From contig CANFOQ010000015.1 in NCBI GenBank assembly GCA_947448745.1, forward strand, positions 1-55,591: a DNA stretch of 55,591 nt, given 5' to 3'. Below are positions 34,492 through 42,207 of this stretch, piece after piece. The translations under genes and the position numbers were made by a program. Below the pieces are notes generated by a model that made no database searches, had not been told where the DNA came from, and worked only from the letters and a program-made list of their open reading frames with translations. The stretch's first letter is position 1; every line of letters begins with the position of its first letter. The stretch comes from Comamonadaceae bacterium. Lineage in GTDB: Bacteria > Pseudomonadota > Gammaproteobacteria > Burkholderiales > Burkholderiaceae_C.

Positions 34492-35675
34492 CCGTGGCTG
34501 CCGACGTTGAGCCCAAAGCTCATTACATCCTTTGGGGTACACCACACTCGCTGTACACGGGGAAAGCCAGGTCCTGCCTGATCAAGAAGGGTCTCGTGTT
34601 TGTTGAGAAGTGTCCTTCTCATCCGGACTACAAAGCCCGCGTTAGAGATGCTGTCGGTATGGTGACTTTTCCCGTGCTTGAAACGCCTGAGGGCCACTTC
34701 ATTCAAGACTCCACGGATATCGTCACCTATTTGGACGCGTTGGACAGTCCCACTTCAGTAGCGTCCATGACGCCCACTTCACCGGTGCAACTGGTGGTGG
34801 CAAGGCTGATCGACGGTTTTGGTCTCGAAGGCTTGTTGCAGGCTGCCATGCATTACCGATGGAGCTACCGCAATGAACAGGAGCTCTTCTTGCAGACCGA
34901 ATTTGGACGTGGACTGTATGCAGGCGCAGACCGCGAGGCACGGCGTAACGCTGGAAAACGGGTCATGGATTTTTTCAGTTCCAGTTTGCCATCACTTGGA
35001 ATATCGAATGAGACAGTGCCTGCCATAGAGACTGCTTATGAAGAATTGCTGGAAGCCCTCGATGTTCACTTTCAAAGCTACCCCTATGTGATGGGATGGC
35101 GAGTGAGCATTGCCGACTTGGGTCTCATCGCCCCCATGTATGCACACCTCGGACGCGACCCTTACCCCACCGCATTGATGAAGAAGCGAGCGCCCAACGT
35201 TGCGCGGTGGGTGGAGCGAATGCAACTGCCCAACACCCCAGATGGCGAATATGCAACCCACGACGCCGACTGGTTACCCGAGGACGCCATCCCCAACACT
35301 TTGGAGCCTGTACTGGCTTTGGTATTCAAGGACTGGGGACCACAGCTTGGTGCCGACATCGCAAGCTTTCAGCAATGGCTAGAGATGCATCCACACATGC
35401 AAGCAGGTCACTTGATTAATGCCAACGATAAACACATGGTGCATCCCACTTTGGGCATGGTGAGCTATGCCTGGCGAGGTGTTCAGGTGCAACGAGCCAG
35501 CGCTGTTCATGGGTTGTGGTTGTTTCAAAAAGCACAGGACGCGGTGAACGCAGTGTCGGGGGACGCCAAGCCAAAAATGGACGCATGGGTCGAGCGCACA
35601 GGGGGGCAGGCGGTGATGGACTTGCGTCTGCCACGTGCCATAGAGAGGCAAAACAACTTGCTGGTACTTGAGTAA
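34488..35675 (+). CDS. Glutathione S-transferase-like protein, long form
   Basis: A 395-residue protein whose N-terminal about 80 residues have a thioredoxin-like GST fold: YILWGTPHSLYTGKARSCLI and TFPVLETPEGHFIQDSTDIV, with the cis-Pro and the D-S/T-D glutathione-binding signature. The helical domain follows, ending near residue 250 (VARWVERMQ). About 150 further residues are unassigned. The ATG at 34488 overlaps the oxidase stop (ATGA). It may use glutathione to open, isomerise or detoxify a pathway quinone or enone; that is a guess. Confidence 0.75.
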   Translation: MTVAADVEPKAHYILWGTPHSLYTGKARSCLIKKGLVFVEKCPSHPDYKARVRDAVGMVTFPVLETPEGHFIQDSTDIVTYLDALDSPTSVASMTPTSPVQLVVARLIDGFGLEGLLQAAMHYRWSYRNEQELFLQTEFGRGLYAGADREARRNAGKRVMDFFSSSLPSLGISNETVPAIETAYEELLEALDVHFQSYPYVMGWRVSIADLGLIAPMYAHLGRDPYPTALMKKRAPNVARWVERMQLPNTPDGEYATHDADWLPEDAIPNTLEPVLALVFKDWGPQLGADIASFQQWLEMHPHMQAGHLINANDKHMVHPTLGMVSYAWRGVQVQRASAVHGLWLFQKAQDAVNAVSGDAKPKMDAWVERTGGQAVMDLRLPRAIERQNNLLVLE

Positions 35676-35690
35676 CAGGAGATACACCAC

Positions 35691-37394
35691 ATGAGCAGCT
35701 CATCCGACATGCTGGCCTTGCAACGGCTGTACCACTGGGAAACAACGGCACCACATCGCGTGTGTTTCACACAACCTTTTGGACAGGGTGTTGTCAAGCA
35801 GTTCACTTGGGCCGAAGTCGCCAAGGAAGTGCGCTGCATGGCGAGCTACTTGCAGTCGCTGGGTTATCCGCCCGGCAGTCGCATCGCGATTTGGGGCAAA
35901 AACACGGCGCACTGGATCATGGCCGATTGGGCTATCTGGATGGCAGGCCATGTGTCCGTGCCCTTGTATCCCACTTTGGCCATCAAGACAGTGCGACAAA
36001 TCTTGGAACACAGCGGTGCTTGTTTGATGTTTGTTGGCAAGCTTGATGACGCGGAAGCAATGCGCACGGGTGTTCCTGCGCATTTGCCTTGCATCAATTT
36101 GCCCTTGGGACCTCAATGGGCTGGCACGCAATGGGAAGACATTGTGAAGCTGCAATTTCCACTACAAGGCCAAGTCTTGCGTCCGGCAGAAGATTTGTGC
36201 ACGGTCATGTACACCTCTGGAACCACAGGCCATCCCAAAGGTGTGATGCACAGTTTTGGTACCTTTCAGGCCATCATTGCACAGGGGTTGGAGCGTATTC
36301 CTCTGAATGAGAGCGACCGGATGTTGTCGTATTTGCCGTTGTCGCATATTGCAGAACGGGGTTTGGTTGAACACATGTTGTTGGCCACGGGCATGCACGT
36401 CTTTTTTGCCGAATCACAAGAAACATTTGCACAGGACATGCAGCGTGCGAGGCCAACATTTTTCTTTTCAGTCCCCAGGTTGTGGCTGAAATTTCGCGAA
36501 GGTGTGCACGCCAAGATACCGCCGAAAAAACTGGCTGTGTTGCTCAAGATTCCTTTGCTCAATCGACTGGTTCAGAAAAAAATCTTGACCGCCCTGGGTT
36601 TGGATCAATGCCGTGTGGCGGCGGGTGGCGCTGCACCCATGCCGGTTGAATTGATGCGATGGTATGCCGCATTGGGTTTGAACCTCATCGAGCTGTATGG
36701 CATGACCGAAAACGGGTGCACCCATTCGACTGATATGAAAGATCCAATGCCCGGCAGCGTAGGTCAAGCGTTGAATGGGGTGCAATGCCGGCTCGACCCT
36801 GTCAGCAGTGAAGTGCAGGTTAGGTCTTCTGGGCTGATGCTGGGATATTTTCAAGAGCCCGAACTCACCGCCCAAACCTTCACGCCAGATGGCTGGCTGC
36901 ATACGGGTGACAAAGGTTCAATGGATGCGCAGGGCAACCTGAAGATCACGGGACGCGTGAAGGATTTGTTCAAAACCAACAAGGGTAAATATGTCGCCCC
37001 TGCGGCTATTGAGGCGTTGTTGACAGTGATGCCTGGTGTGGAAGCGTGCTGTGTTGTGGGGGCGAATCTGGCACAACCATTGGCCATCTTGGCACTCACA
37101 CCGGATGTCATCACGCAGTCTCTTGATCCTCAAAAGCAAGCGCAATTGCAAGCTGACTTTCAGCGTGAATTGCTAAGCCTGAATTTAAAACTCGACCCAC
37201 ATGAGCGCTTGTCTTGCCTGGTGCTGGACGCAACACCATGGACTGTCGGTTCCGGTTTCGTCACGCCCACGCTCAAAGTCAAACGCAACCAGATTGAAGA
37301 GGTCTATGGGGTTTTGTTTGAAGCCTGGGCGGCACACAGTTCAGACATTGTCTGGATCAACGGAACGAATGCTTCAGTTCAGGTCATTGGGTGA
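35691..37394 (+). CDS. AMP-forming acyl-CoA synthetase (long-chain FadD15-like)
   Basis: A 567-residue ANL-family ligase: P-loop VMYTSGTTGHPKGVMHSF, YLPLSHIAERGLVEHML, AAPMPVELMRWYAALGLNL, ELYGMTENG and GWLHTGDKGSMDAQGNLKIT, then the C-terminal hinge GRVKDLFKTNKGKYVAP and the catalytic-Lys-like end LKVKRNQIEEVYG. The pattern is that of long-chain/aryl-alkanoate CoA ligases rather than benzoate ligases. It could activate the acyl chain released by the hydrolase. A CAGGAG site precedes the ATG; it follows the GST-like gene by 15 bp. Confidence 0.85.
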   Translation: MSSSSDMLALQRLYHWETTAPHRVCFTQPFGQGVVKQFTWAEVAKEVRCMASYLQSLGYPPGSRIAIWGKNTAHWIMADWAIWMAGHVSVPLYPTLAIKTVRQILEHSGACLMFVGKLDDAEAMRTGVPAHLPCINLPLGPQWAGTQWEDIVKLQFPLQGQVLRPAEDLCTVMYTSGTTGHPKGVMHSFGTFQAIIAQGLERIPLNESDRMLSYLPLSHIAERGLVEHMLLATGMHVFFAESQETFAQDMQRARPTFFFSVPRLWLKFREGVHAKIPPKKLAVLLKIPLLNRLVQKKILTALGLDQCRVAAGGAAPMPVELMRWYAALGLNLIELYGMTENGCTHSTDMKDPMPGSVGQALNGVQCRLDPVSSEVQVRSSGLMLGYFQEPELTAQTFTPDGWLHTGDKGSMDAQGNLKITGRVKDLFKTNKGKYVAPAAIEALLTVMPGVEACCVVGANLAQPLAILALTPDVITQSLDPQKQAQLQADFQRELLSLNLKLDPHERLSCLVLDATPWTVGSGFVTPTLKVKRNQIEEVYGVLFEAWAAHSSDIVWINGTNASVQVIG

Positions 37395-37453
37395 GATGAA
37401 TTGATCGCATCCCTTGGCACCTCCACATCAGTCAACAAGAAGGAATTCTTCAC

Positions 37454-38680
37454 ATGAACCAGCAACAAACCCATAACCCTTCAGCATGGGATCGGGCCTA
37501 CGAATTCAAGGTGGTGGCCTTGATGACCATTGGTTTTGGTTTGGTGGGCTTGGACCGCTTCATCATCAACCCCCTGTTTCCGGTGATTCAAAAAGAATTG
37601 AACTTGAATTACCAAGACTTGGGTTTGATATCAGGCATCTTGGCACTGGCATGGGGCTTGGCGTCTGCGATGTCCGGACCCTTGTCTGACCGTTATGGGC
37701 GAAAGCGGGTGTTGGTGCCCGCAGTGCTTGTTTTTTCTCTGCTGGTGGCCAGCACCGGTTTGGCCACGGGCTTGTTCAGCATGTTGCTCTTGCGAGGTTT
37801 GATGGGGTTGGCTGAAGGTGCTTATGTGCCCTCCAGCATCGTGGCCACCATTGAAGCCTCTAAACCCAGCCGCATGGGATTGAACATTGGCATTCAGCAA
37901 ATGGCTGCTCCCTTTGTGGGCTTGGGTTTGGGCCCCGTCATTGGCATCGCTTTGCTGGATTTTTTGCCCAGTTGGCATTGGGTGTTTGCTGTGATTGCGC
38001 TGCCAGGACTGGTATTGGCTTATGTTTTGTCCAAGGTGATGCGCAATTCCCATGCAACGGGTCATGCCATTCAATCGGCAGATCAAGTCTCATTCAAAGA
38101 CATCCTGCCCATCAAAAGTGTGTGGGTTCATACCTTGGTGATGGTGTGCATGTTTACCAGTGCCATTCCATTGGCTATTTTCTTTCCCAACTACATCACA
38201 GACTATTTGCATCTGTCGCTGGAAAGCATGAGCCAAATGATGATCGGCTTGGGTTTGGGTAGTTTGACCGGCACCGTGATCTTGCCAGCGTTGTCTGACA
38301 GGTTGGGTCGCAAAGCATTGATGCTGTTGGGCATCTTGGTGTCGGTGGCGTGTGTGGCCTGGCTGCCCACGGTTCATACGGCCGGCTTGGAAATGTTTTC
38401 AGTCATTTTTGCGATCTCGTTCATGAATGCAGGCGTGATCGCCATCACGATTGGCCCCATGACGCATCTCACCACTCCTGCGCATTTGGTGGGAACTGCA
38501 ACTGGCTTAGGCGTAGGGGCAGCAGAAATGATGGGCGGCGCGATTGCGCCCGCCATCGCAGGAGCGATGGCACAACAGATTGGCATCGAAACGGTCTTGA
38601 CGCAGTCCTTGGTCATGTCTGTGGTCAGCTTGTTGGTCATCCTTGTGGCAGTGAAAGAACCCAAACCTGCCATCCATTGA
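37454..38680 (+). CDS. MFS transporter
   Basis: A 408-residue protein with twelve predicted membrane segments. The first half has the MFS motif GPLSDRYGRKRVLVPA between helices 2 and 3, and the second half has the mirrored LSDRLGRKALMLLG. LDRFIINPLFPVIQKELNLN in the first helix is reminiscent of aromatic-acid or sugar-acid:H+ symporters. Its place in the catabolic string suggests uptake of a pathway acid; export of a toxic intermediate is also possible. AAGAAGGA lies just upstream of the start. Confidence 0.85.
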   Translation: MNQQQTHNPSAWDRAYEFKVVALMTIGFGLVGLDRFIINPLFPVIQKELNLNYQDLGLISGILALAWGLASAMSGPLSDRYGRKRVLVPAVLVFSLLVASTGLATGLFSMLLLRGLMGLAEGAYVPSSIVATIEASKPSRMGLNIGIQQMAAPFVGLGLGPVIGIALLDFLPSWHWVFAVIALPGLVLAYVLSKVMRNSHATGHAIQSADQVSFKDILPIKSVWVHTLVMVCMFTSAIPLAIFFPNYITDYLHLSLESMSQMMIGLGLGSLTGTVILPALSDRLGRKALMLLGILVSVACVAWLPTVHTAGLEMFSVIFAISFMNAGVIAITIGPMTHLTTPAHLVGTATGLGVGAAEMMGGAIAPAIAGAMAQQIGIETVLTQSLVMSVVSLLVILVAVKEPKPAIH

Positions 38681-38715
38681 ATTCATTCCCACATGTCTAT
38701 TGAAAGAGAACATCC

Positions 38716-39690
38716 ATGAAAACACGAATCACAGAACTCTTGGGTATCCGGCACCCCATCATGCAAGGCGGTATGCACTATGTTGGCTTTGCGGAACTTG
38801 CCGCAGCCGTTTCAAATGCCGGCGGGTTGGGGGTCATCACAGGTTTGACACAAAAAACGCCCGAGTTGCTGGCCAAGGAAATTGCACGTTGCCACGACAT
38901 GACCGATCAACCCTTTGGTGTGAATCTCACCTTTTTGCCTGCATTCACTTCACCACCTTACCCAGAGTACATCCAAGCCATCATCGAGGGCGGGGTGAAA
39001 GTCGTGGAAACGGCTGGGCGAAGTCCACAAGCCTACATGGAGACCTTCAAATCAGCAGGCATCAAAGTCATTCACAAATGCACATCCGTTCGACATGCAT
39101 TGAAGGCTGAGCAAATAGGTTGCGATGCGGTCAGTGTGGATGGCTTTGAATGCGGTGGTCACCCTGGCGAAGACGATGTGCCAAATTTCATCTTGTTGCC
39201 ATTGGCCGCGGAGAAACTCACGATTCCCTTTTTGGCTTCCGGCGGCATGGCCGATGGCCGTAGCTTGGTAGCCGCCTTGGCCATGGGTGCCGATGGCATC
39301 AACATGGGCACCCGGTTCATTGCCACGCAAGAAGCGCCTGTTCATGCCAAGGTCAAACAAGCCATTGTCAATGCCACCGAACTTGACACGACTTTGATCA
39401 TGCGGGCGATCAACAACACGGAACGCGTGATGGTGAACCAAGGCGTCAAAAAATTGCAGGCCATTGAAAAAGAAAAAGGTGAAGCTTTAGACATCAAAGA
39501 CATCATTGAGCAAGTCGCTGGCATTTACCCCAAAGTCATGATCGATGGTGATGTTGAATCCGGCGCATGGAGCTGTGGGATGGTGGCTGGTTTGATTCAT
39601 GATGTCCCCACTTGCCAAGCCCTGATAGACCGTATCATGCTGCAAGCAGAACAGTTGATTCGTCAAAGATTGGTTCTTGCGCTGAACTGA
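38716..39690 (+). CDS. Nitronate monooxygenase-like FMN protein
   Basis: A 324-residue TIM-barrel flavoprotein of the nitronate monooxygenase/2-nitropropane dioxygenase family: TELLGIRHPIMQGGMHYVG, DAVSVDGFECGGHPGEDDVP with the conserved His, and ASGGMADGRSLVAALAMGAD for the FMN phosphate. Relatives include the enoyl-ACP reductase FabK and several proteins in aromatic-compound clusters whose substrates are unknown. In this setting a role in handling an enone or peroxidised intermediate is as likely as nitronate oxidation. It follows the MFS gene by 35 bp. Confidence 0.82.
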   Translation: MKTRITELLGIRHPIMQGGMHYVGFAELAAAVSNAGGLGVITGLTQKTPELLAKEIARCHDMTDQPFGVNLTFLPAFTSPPYPEYIQAIIEGGVKVVETAGRSPQAYMETFKSAGIKVIHKCTSVRHALKAEQIGCDAVSVDGFECGGHPGEDDVPNFILLPLAAEKLTIPFLASGGMADGRSLVAALAMGADGINMGTRFIATQEAPVHAKVKQAIVNATELDTTLIMRAINNTERVMVNQGVKKLQAIEKEKGEALDIKDIIEQVAGIYPKVMIDGDVESGAWSCGMVAGLIHDVPTCQALIDRIMLQAEQLIRQRLVLALN

Positions 39691-39728
39691 ATTCACCACA
39701 TTTTCTCATTCATTCGATTGGTTTTTTC

Positions 39729-40400
39729 ATGGACTTTTCAACCCTCATCAAAGAGCGCAAGAGCATTCGGGGCTATTTGCCAAAACCAGTTCCACGTGAA
39801 GTGATTGAGGAAATCATTGACGTGGCCAAGTGGGCTCCTTCCAGCATGAACACCCAGCCTTGGTATGTGCATGTGGTGACGGGCGAGCCCTTAGATCGCA
39901 TCCGCCAAGGGAACTCGGACAACATGATGAATGGCGTTCCCCCGAAACGTGATTTCCCCATGAAAGAAGAGTACGAGGGCATTCACCGCAGACGCCAGGT
40001 GGACATTGCCATTCAGTTGTTTGAAGCCATGGGCATTGAACGCGACGATAAAGCGCGTCGCACCGATTGGGTGATGCGTGGCTTTCGCCAATTCGATGCG
40101 CCCGTCTCGTTGGTCTTGACCTATGACAAGTACCTCGAGCCGGCAGCCATCAGTCAATTTGACTTAGGTGCCTTGTCGCATGCCATTGTGCTGGCAGCTT
40201 GGGAACGTGGTTTGGGCTGTGTCATCAACGGGCAGGGCATCATGCAATCCAAGGTGGTGCGCGAGCATGCCGGAATTCCAGATGATCAAAACATCATGAT
40301 CTGCATCGCCATGGGCTACCCAGACGACAATTTTGTGGCCAATACCGTGAAGTCCGTGCGTGAAGACAATGAAAAATTTGTTCGCTACGTGGGTTTTTAA
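39729..40400 (+). CDS. Nitroreductase-family FMN oxidoreductase
   Basis: A 223-residue flavin reductase: IKERKSIRGYLPKPVPREVI at the N-terminus, AKWAPSSMNTQPWYVHVV for FMN contact, and LGCVINGQGIMQSKVV and IAMGYPDDNF in the second half. I place the start at 39729 (MDFSTLIKERKSI); the ribosome-binding site is poor. Such enzymes reduce nitro groups, quinones or enones with NAD(P)H. Last gene of module A; its end overlaps the end of the convergent lysR gene by 4 bp, so the two transcripts meet tail to tail. Confidence 0.84.
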   Translation: MDFSTLIKERKSIRGYLPKPVPREVIEEIIDVAKWAPSSMNTQPWYVHVVTGEPLDRIRQGNSDNMMNGVPPKRDFPMKEEYEGIHRRRQVDIAIQLFEAMGIERDDKARRTDWVMRGFRQFDAPVSLVLTYDKYLEPAAISQFDLGALSHAIVLAAWERGLGCVINGQGIMQSKVVREHAGIPDDQNIMICIAMGYPDDNFVANTVKSVREDNEKFVRYVGF

Positions 40401-41287
40401 TCGGGCCCATGTCTTCTGAGTAAATCGTATAAATGCTCAGCCGCTGGCGTCATGGGCAAGTCTGCCCGGCGGATACACACCACATCCGGTGCGGGCAATG
40501 ATTCCTGGATAGGGATGACTTGCAAATGGCCTCGAGTCAAAGGAAATTCATTCCATTGCACAGGCAAGATGGCCAATAAATCTGTGTGAGCCAAAGCCAC
40601 CATCACGGACATGGTGGACTGCGCCTGCAGCATGATGTCGGGGGGTGACATGCCAAAGCCATCGAACAAAGTATTCAAGTCGTCAGAGGCATTGTGACTG
40701 AGCGACGTGGTGGCCCATTGGGCTGCGGCCAAGTCGCGAATGGATTTGGCCTTGCCAAGCGGATGGTTTTTTCTGCAAACAATGGTGCGCGTGTTTTCAA
40801 ACAGTTTTTCACTCACCAAGCCTGGTGCCACCACACTTTGCGGCGTCGCCCCCATGTAAAAGTCAACTGTGCCATTGCGCAGTCCCGCTTCAATGGCTGG
40901 GTAAAGTCCTTCGATGATGTGCAGTTTGATCTTGGGGAATTTGCGCCTGAACACGGGCAAGGCTGCAGGCAGCATGCCCACGTGCGGCATGATGGACAGA
41001 CCAACAGAGACGGTGCCTTGCATATCGCCTTGGCTTTGCCCCAGCTCTTCAGTGGCGCGTTTGAGCTGGTTCATGGCCATGGCCGCGCGTTCATAAAAAA
41101 GTTTGCCGGCAGACGTCAGCACCATGCCGCGAACTTCTCTTTCAAACAGGGTGACCCCCAGTTCACGCTCCAAGGTGCGGATGCTTCGGGTGAGGGCTGG
41201 TTGTGCCAATTCCAAATGGCGTGCAGCTGAACGCAAGCTGCCGTGCTTGACGATGGCCACCAAATCTCTGAGTTGAGTGAGTTTCAT
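40397..41287 (-). CDS. LysR-family transcriptional regulator
   Basis: A 296-residue LysR regulator with its helix-turn-helix in the first 60 residues (LRDLVAIVKHGSLRSAARHL, AQPALTRSIRTLERELGVTL) and a periplasmic-binding-like effector domain after it. It is divergent from the SDR gene that opens module B. The shared gap carries a T-N11-A LysR box only 7 bp from its own start codon, which suggests autoregulation and control of modules B and C. Effector likely an aromatic acid or ring-cleavage intermediate (inference). Confidence 0.88.
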   Translation of the reverse strand: MKLTQLRDLVAIVKHGSLRSAARHLELAQPALTRSIRTLERELGVTLFEREVRGMVLTSAGKLFYERAAMAMNQLKRATEELGQSQGDMQGTVSVGLSIMPHVGMLPAALPVFRRKFPKIKLHIIEGLYPAIEAGLRNGTVDFYMGATPQSVVAPGLVSEKLFENTRTIVCRKNHPLGKAKSIRDLAAAQWATTSLSHNASDDLNTLFDGFGMSPPDIMLQAQSTMSVMVALAHTDLLAILPVQWNEFPLTRGHLQVIPIQESLPAPDVVCIRRADLPMTPAAEHLYDLLRRHGPD

Positions 41288-41293
41288 GGGTGA

Positions 41294-41348
41294 ATATCAA
41301 ATTTGCATCACTCATTGAATTTTGCCATCTTTTTTTTATACCCCTGAT
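41294..41348 (+). promoter_or_regulatory. LysR-type promoter element A, upstream of module B
   Basis: A T-N11-A box, ATATCAAATTTGCAT (41294-41308), is followed 15 bases later by TGCCATCTTTTT (41323-41334) and then CCCCTGAT (41341-41348). The same parts in the same order occur upstream of module C at 48783-48838. TTTTAT at 41334-41339 aligns with the TGTAAT -10 candidate there. The distance from the T-run to the start codon is 99 bp. A separate 12-bp palindrome, AAATGGCCATTT, lies at 41387-41398. Confidence 0.65.
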
Positions 41349-41432
41349 GTTGAAAACTGCCCCCAAAGCGGCGTGAATACTGAGCTAAATGGCCATTTCA
41401 CGACAAGCAGGATCACATCAGAAGGAATAGAC

Positions 41433-42194
41433 ATGAGCGATAGAAAAAAAGCCTTGGTCACCGGTGGCGCAACCGGCATTGGAAGAAGTGCTGTTTTGGC
41501 TTTGGCCAAAGCAGGTTATGACGTGGCTATCAACTATGCTTCCAGTGCCAAAGCTGCACAGGCCACGGCCCATGAAGCCAATGCCTTGGGCGCCAAAACA
41601 TTGTTGTTGCAATGTGATGTCAGTGACGATGCTGCAGTGCGCGCCATGATGGCTGAGATTGAAAAGCAATTCGGCCACTTGGATGCATTGATCAGCAATG
41701 CTGGCACCACAGCCACATGGAAAGTCAAAGACCTTGAAAGCCTGGACATGGCCGAATGGGACCGCACCTTTGCCGTGAATGTGCGAGGCACTTTCCAAGT
41801 GGCGCGTGCAGCTGTGCCGTTGCTGAAAAAGGGCCACAACCCCAGCATTGTGAATACCGCCAGCATCGTGGGTTTGCGACCCGGCCCACAACCGCTGCCA
41901 TACGCCGCCAGCAAAGCGGCCGTGGTGAACCTGACCAAAACTTTGGCTTGGAATTTGGGTCCAGACATTCGTGTCAATGCAGTGGCACCAGGTTGGATGG
42001 AGGGCGATTGGATGGAACGCATGTTGGGCGACAAGTACGACGATTTGATGGGCAAACGCGCCAAAGCGACCCCACTCAAACGCTGCGTCACGGCAGACGA
42101 TGTGGCCGAGACCATGTTGAATCTGATTCAGTCCAATCGATTTGTCACCGGTGAAATCATCGTCATTGACGGTGGCTTCACCAGTTCTACTTGA
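41433..42194 (+). CDS. Short-chain dehydrogenase/reductase (SDR)
   Basis: A 253-residue classical SDR. The NAD(P) motif TGGATGIG is at residues 10-17, NAG is in ALISNAGTTATWK, and the catalytic Ser, Tyr and Lys are in NTASIVGL and PYAASKAAVVN. The end ITGEI-like RFVTGEIIVIDGGFTSS is standard. The start at 41433 has AGAAGGA upstream; the longer frame is not used. It opens module B and may oxidise a beta-hydroxyacyl-CoA or a ring ketone/alcohol; the substrate cannot be read from sequence. Confidence 0.9.
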   Translation: MSDRKKALVTGGATGIGRSAVLALAKAGYDVAINYASSAKAAQATAHEANALGAKTLLLQCDVSDDAAVRAMMAEIEKQFGHLDALISNAGTTATWKVKDLESLDMAEWDRTFAVNVRGTFQVARAAVPLLKKGHNPSIVNTASIVGLRPGPQPLPYAASKAAVVNLTKTLAWNLGPDIRVNAVAPGWMEGDWMERMLGDKYDDLMGKRAKATPLKRCVTADDVAETMLNLIQSNRFVTGEIIVIDGGFTSST

Positions 42195-42207
42195 AGGAGT
42201 GCGCACC

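Noticed and set aside
40397..40400. Overlap of nitroreductase and lysR ends as a possible frameshift or fusion
   Set aside because: The genes are on opposite strands and both have normal length and complete C-termini; it is a simple tail-to-tail overlap.
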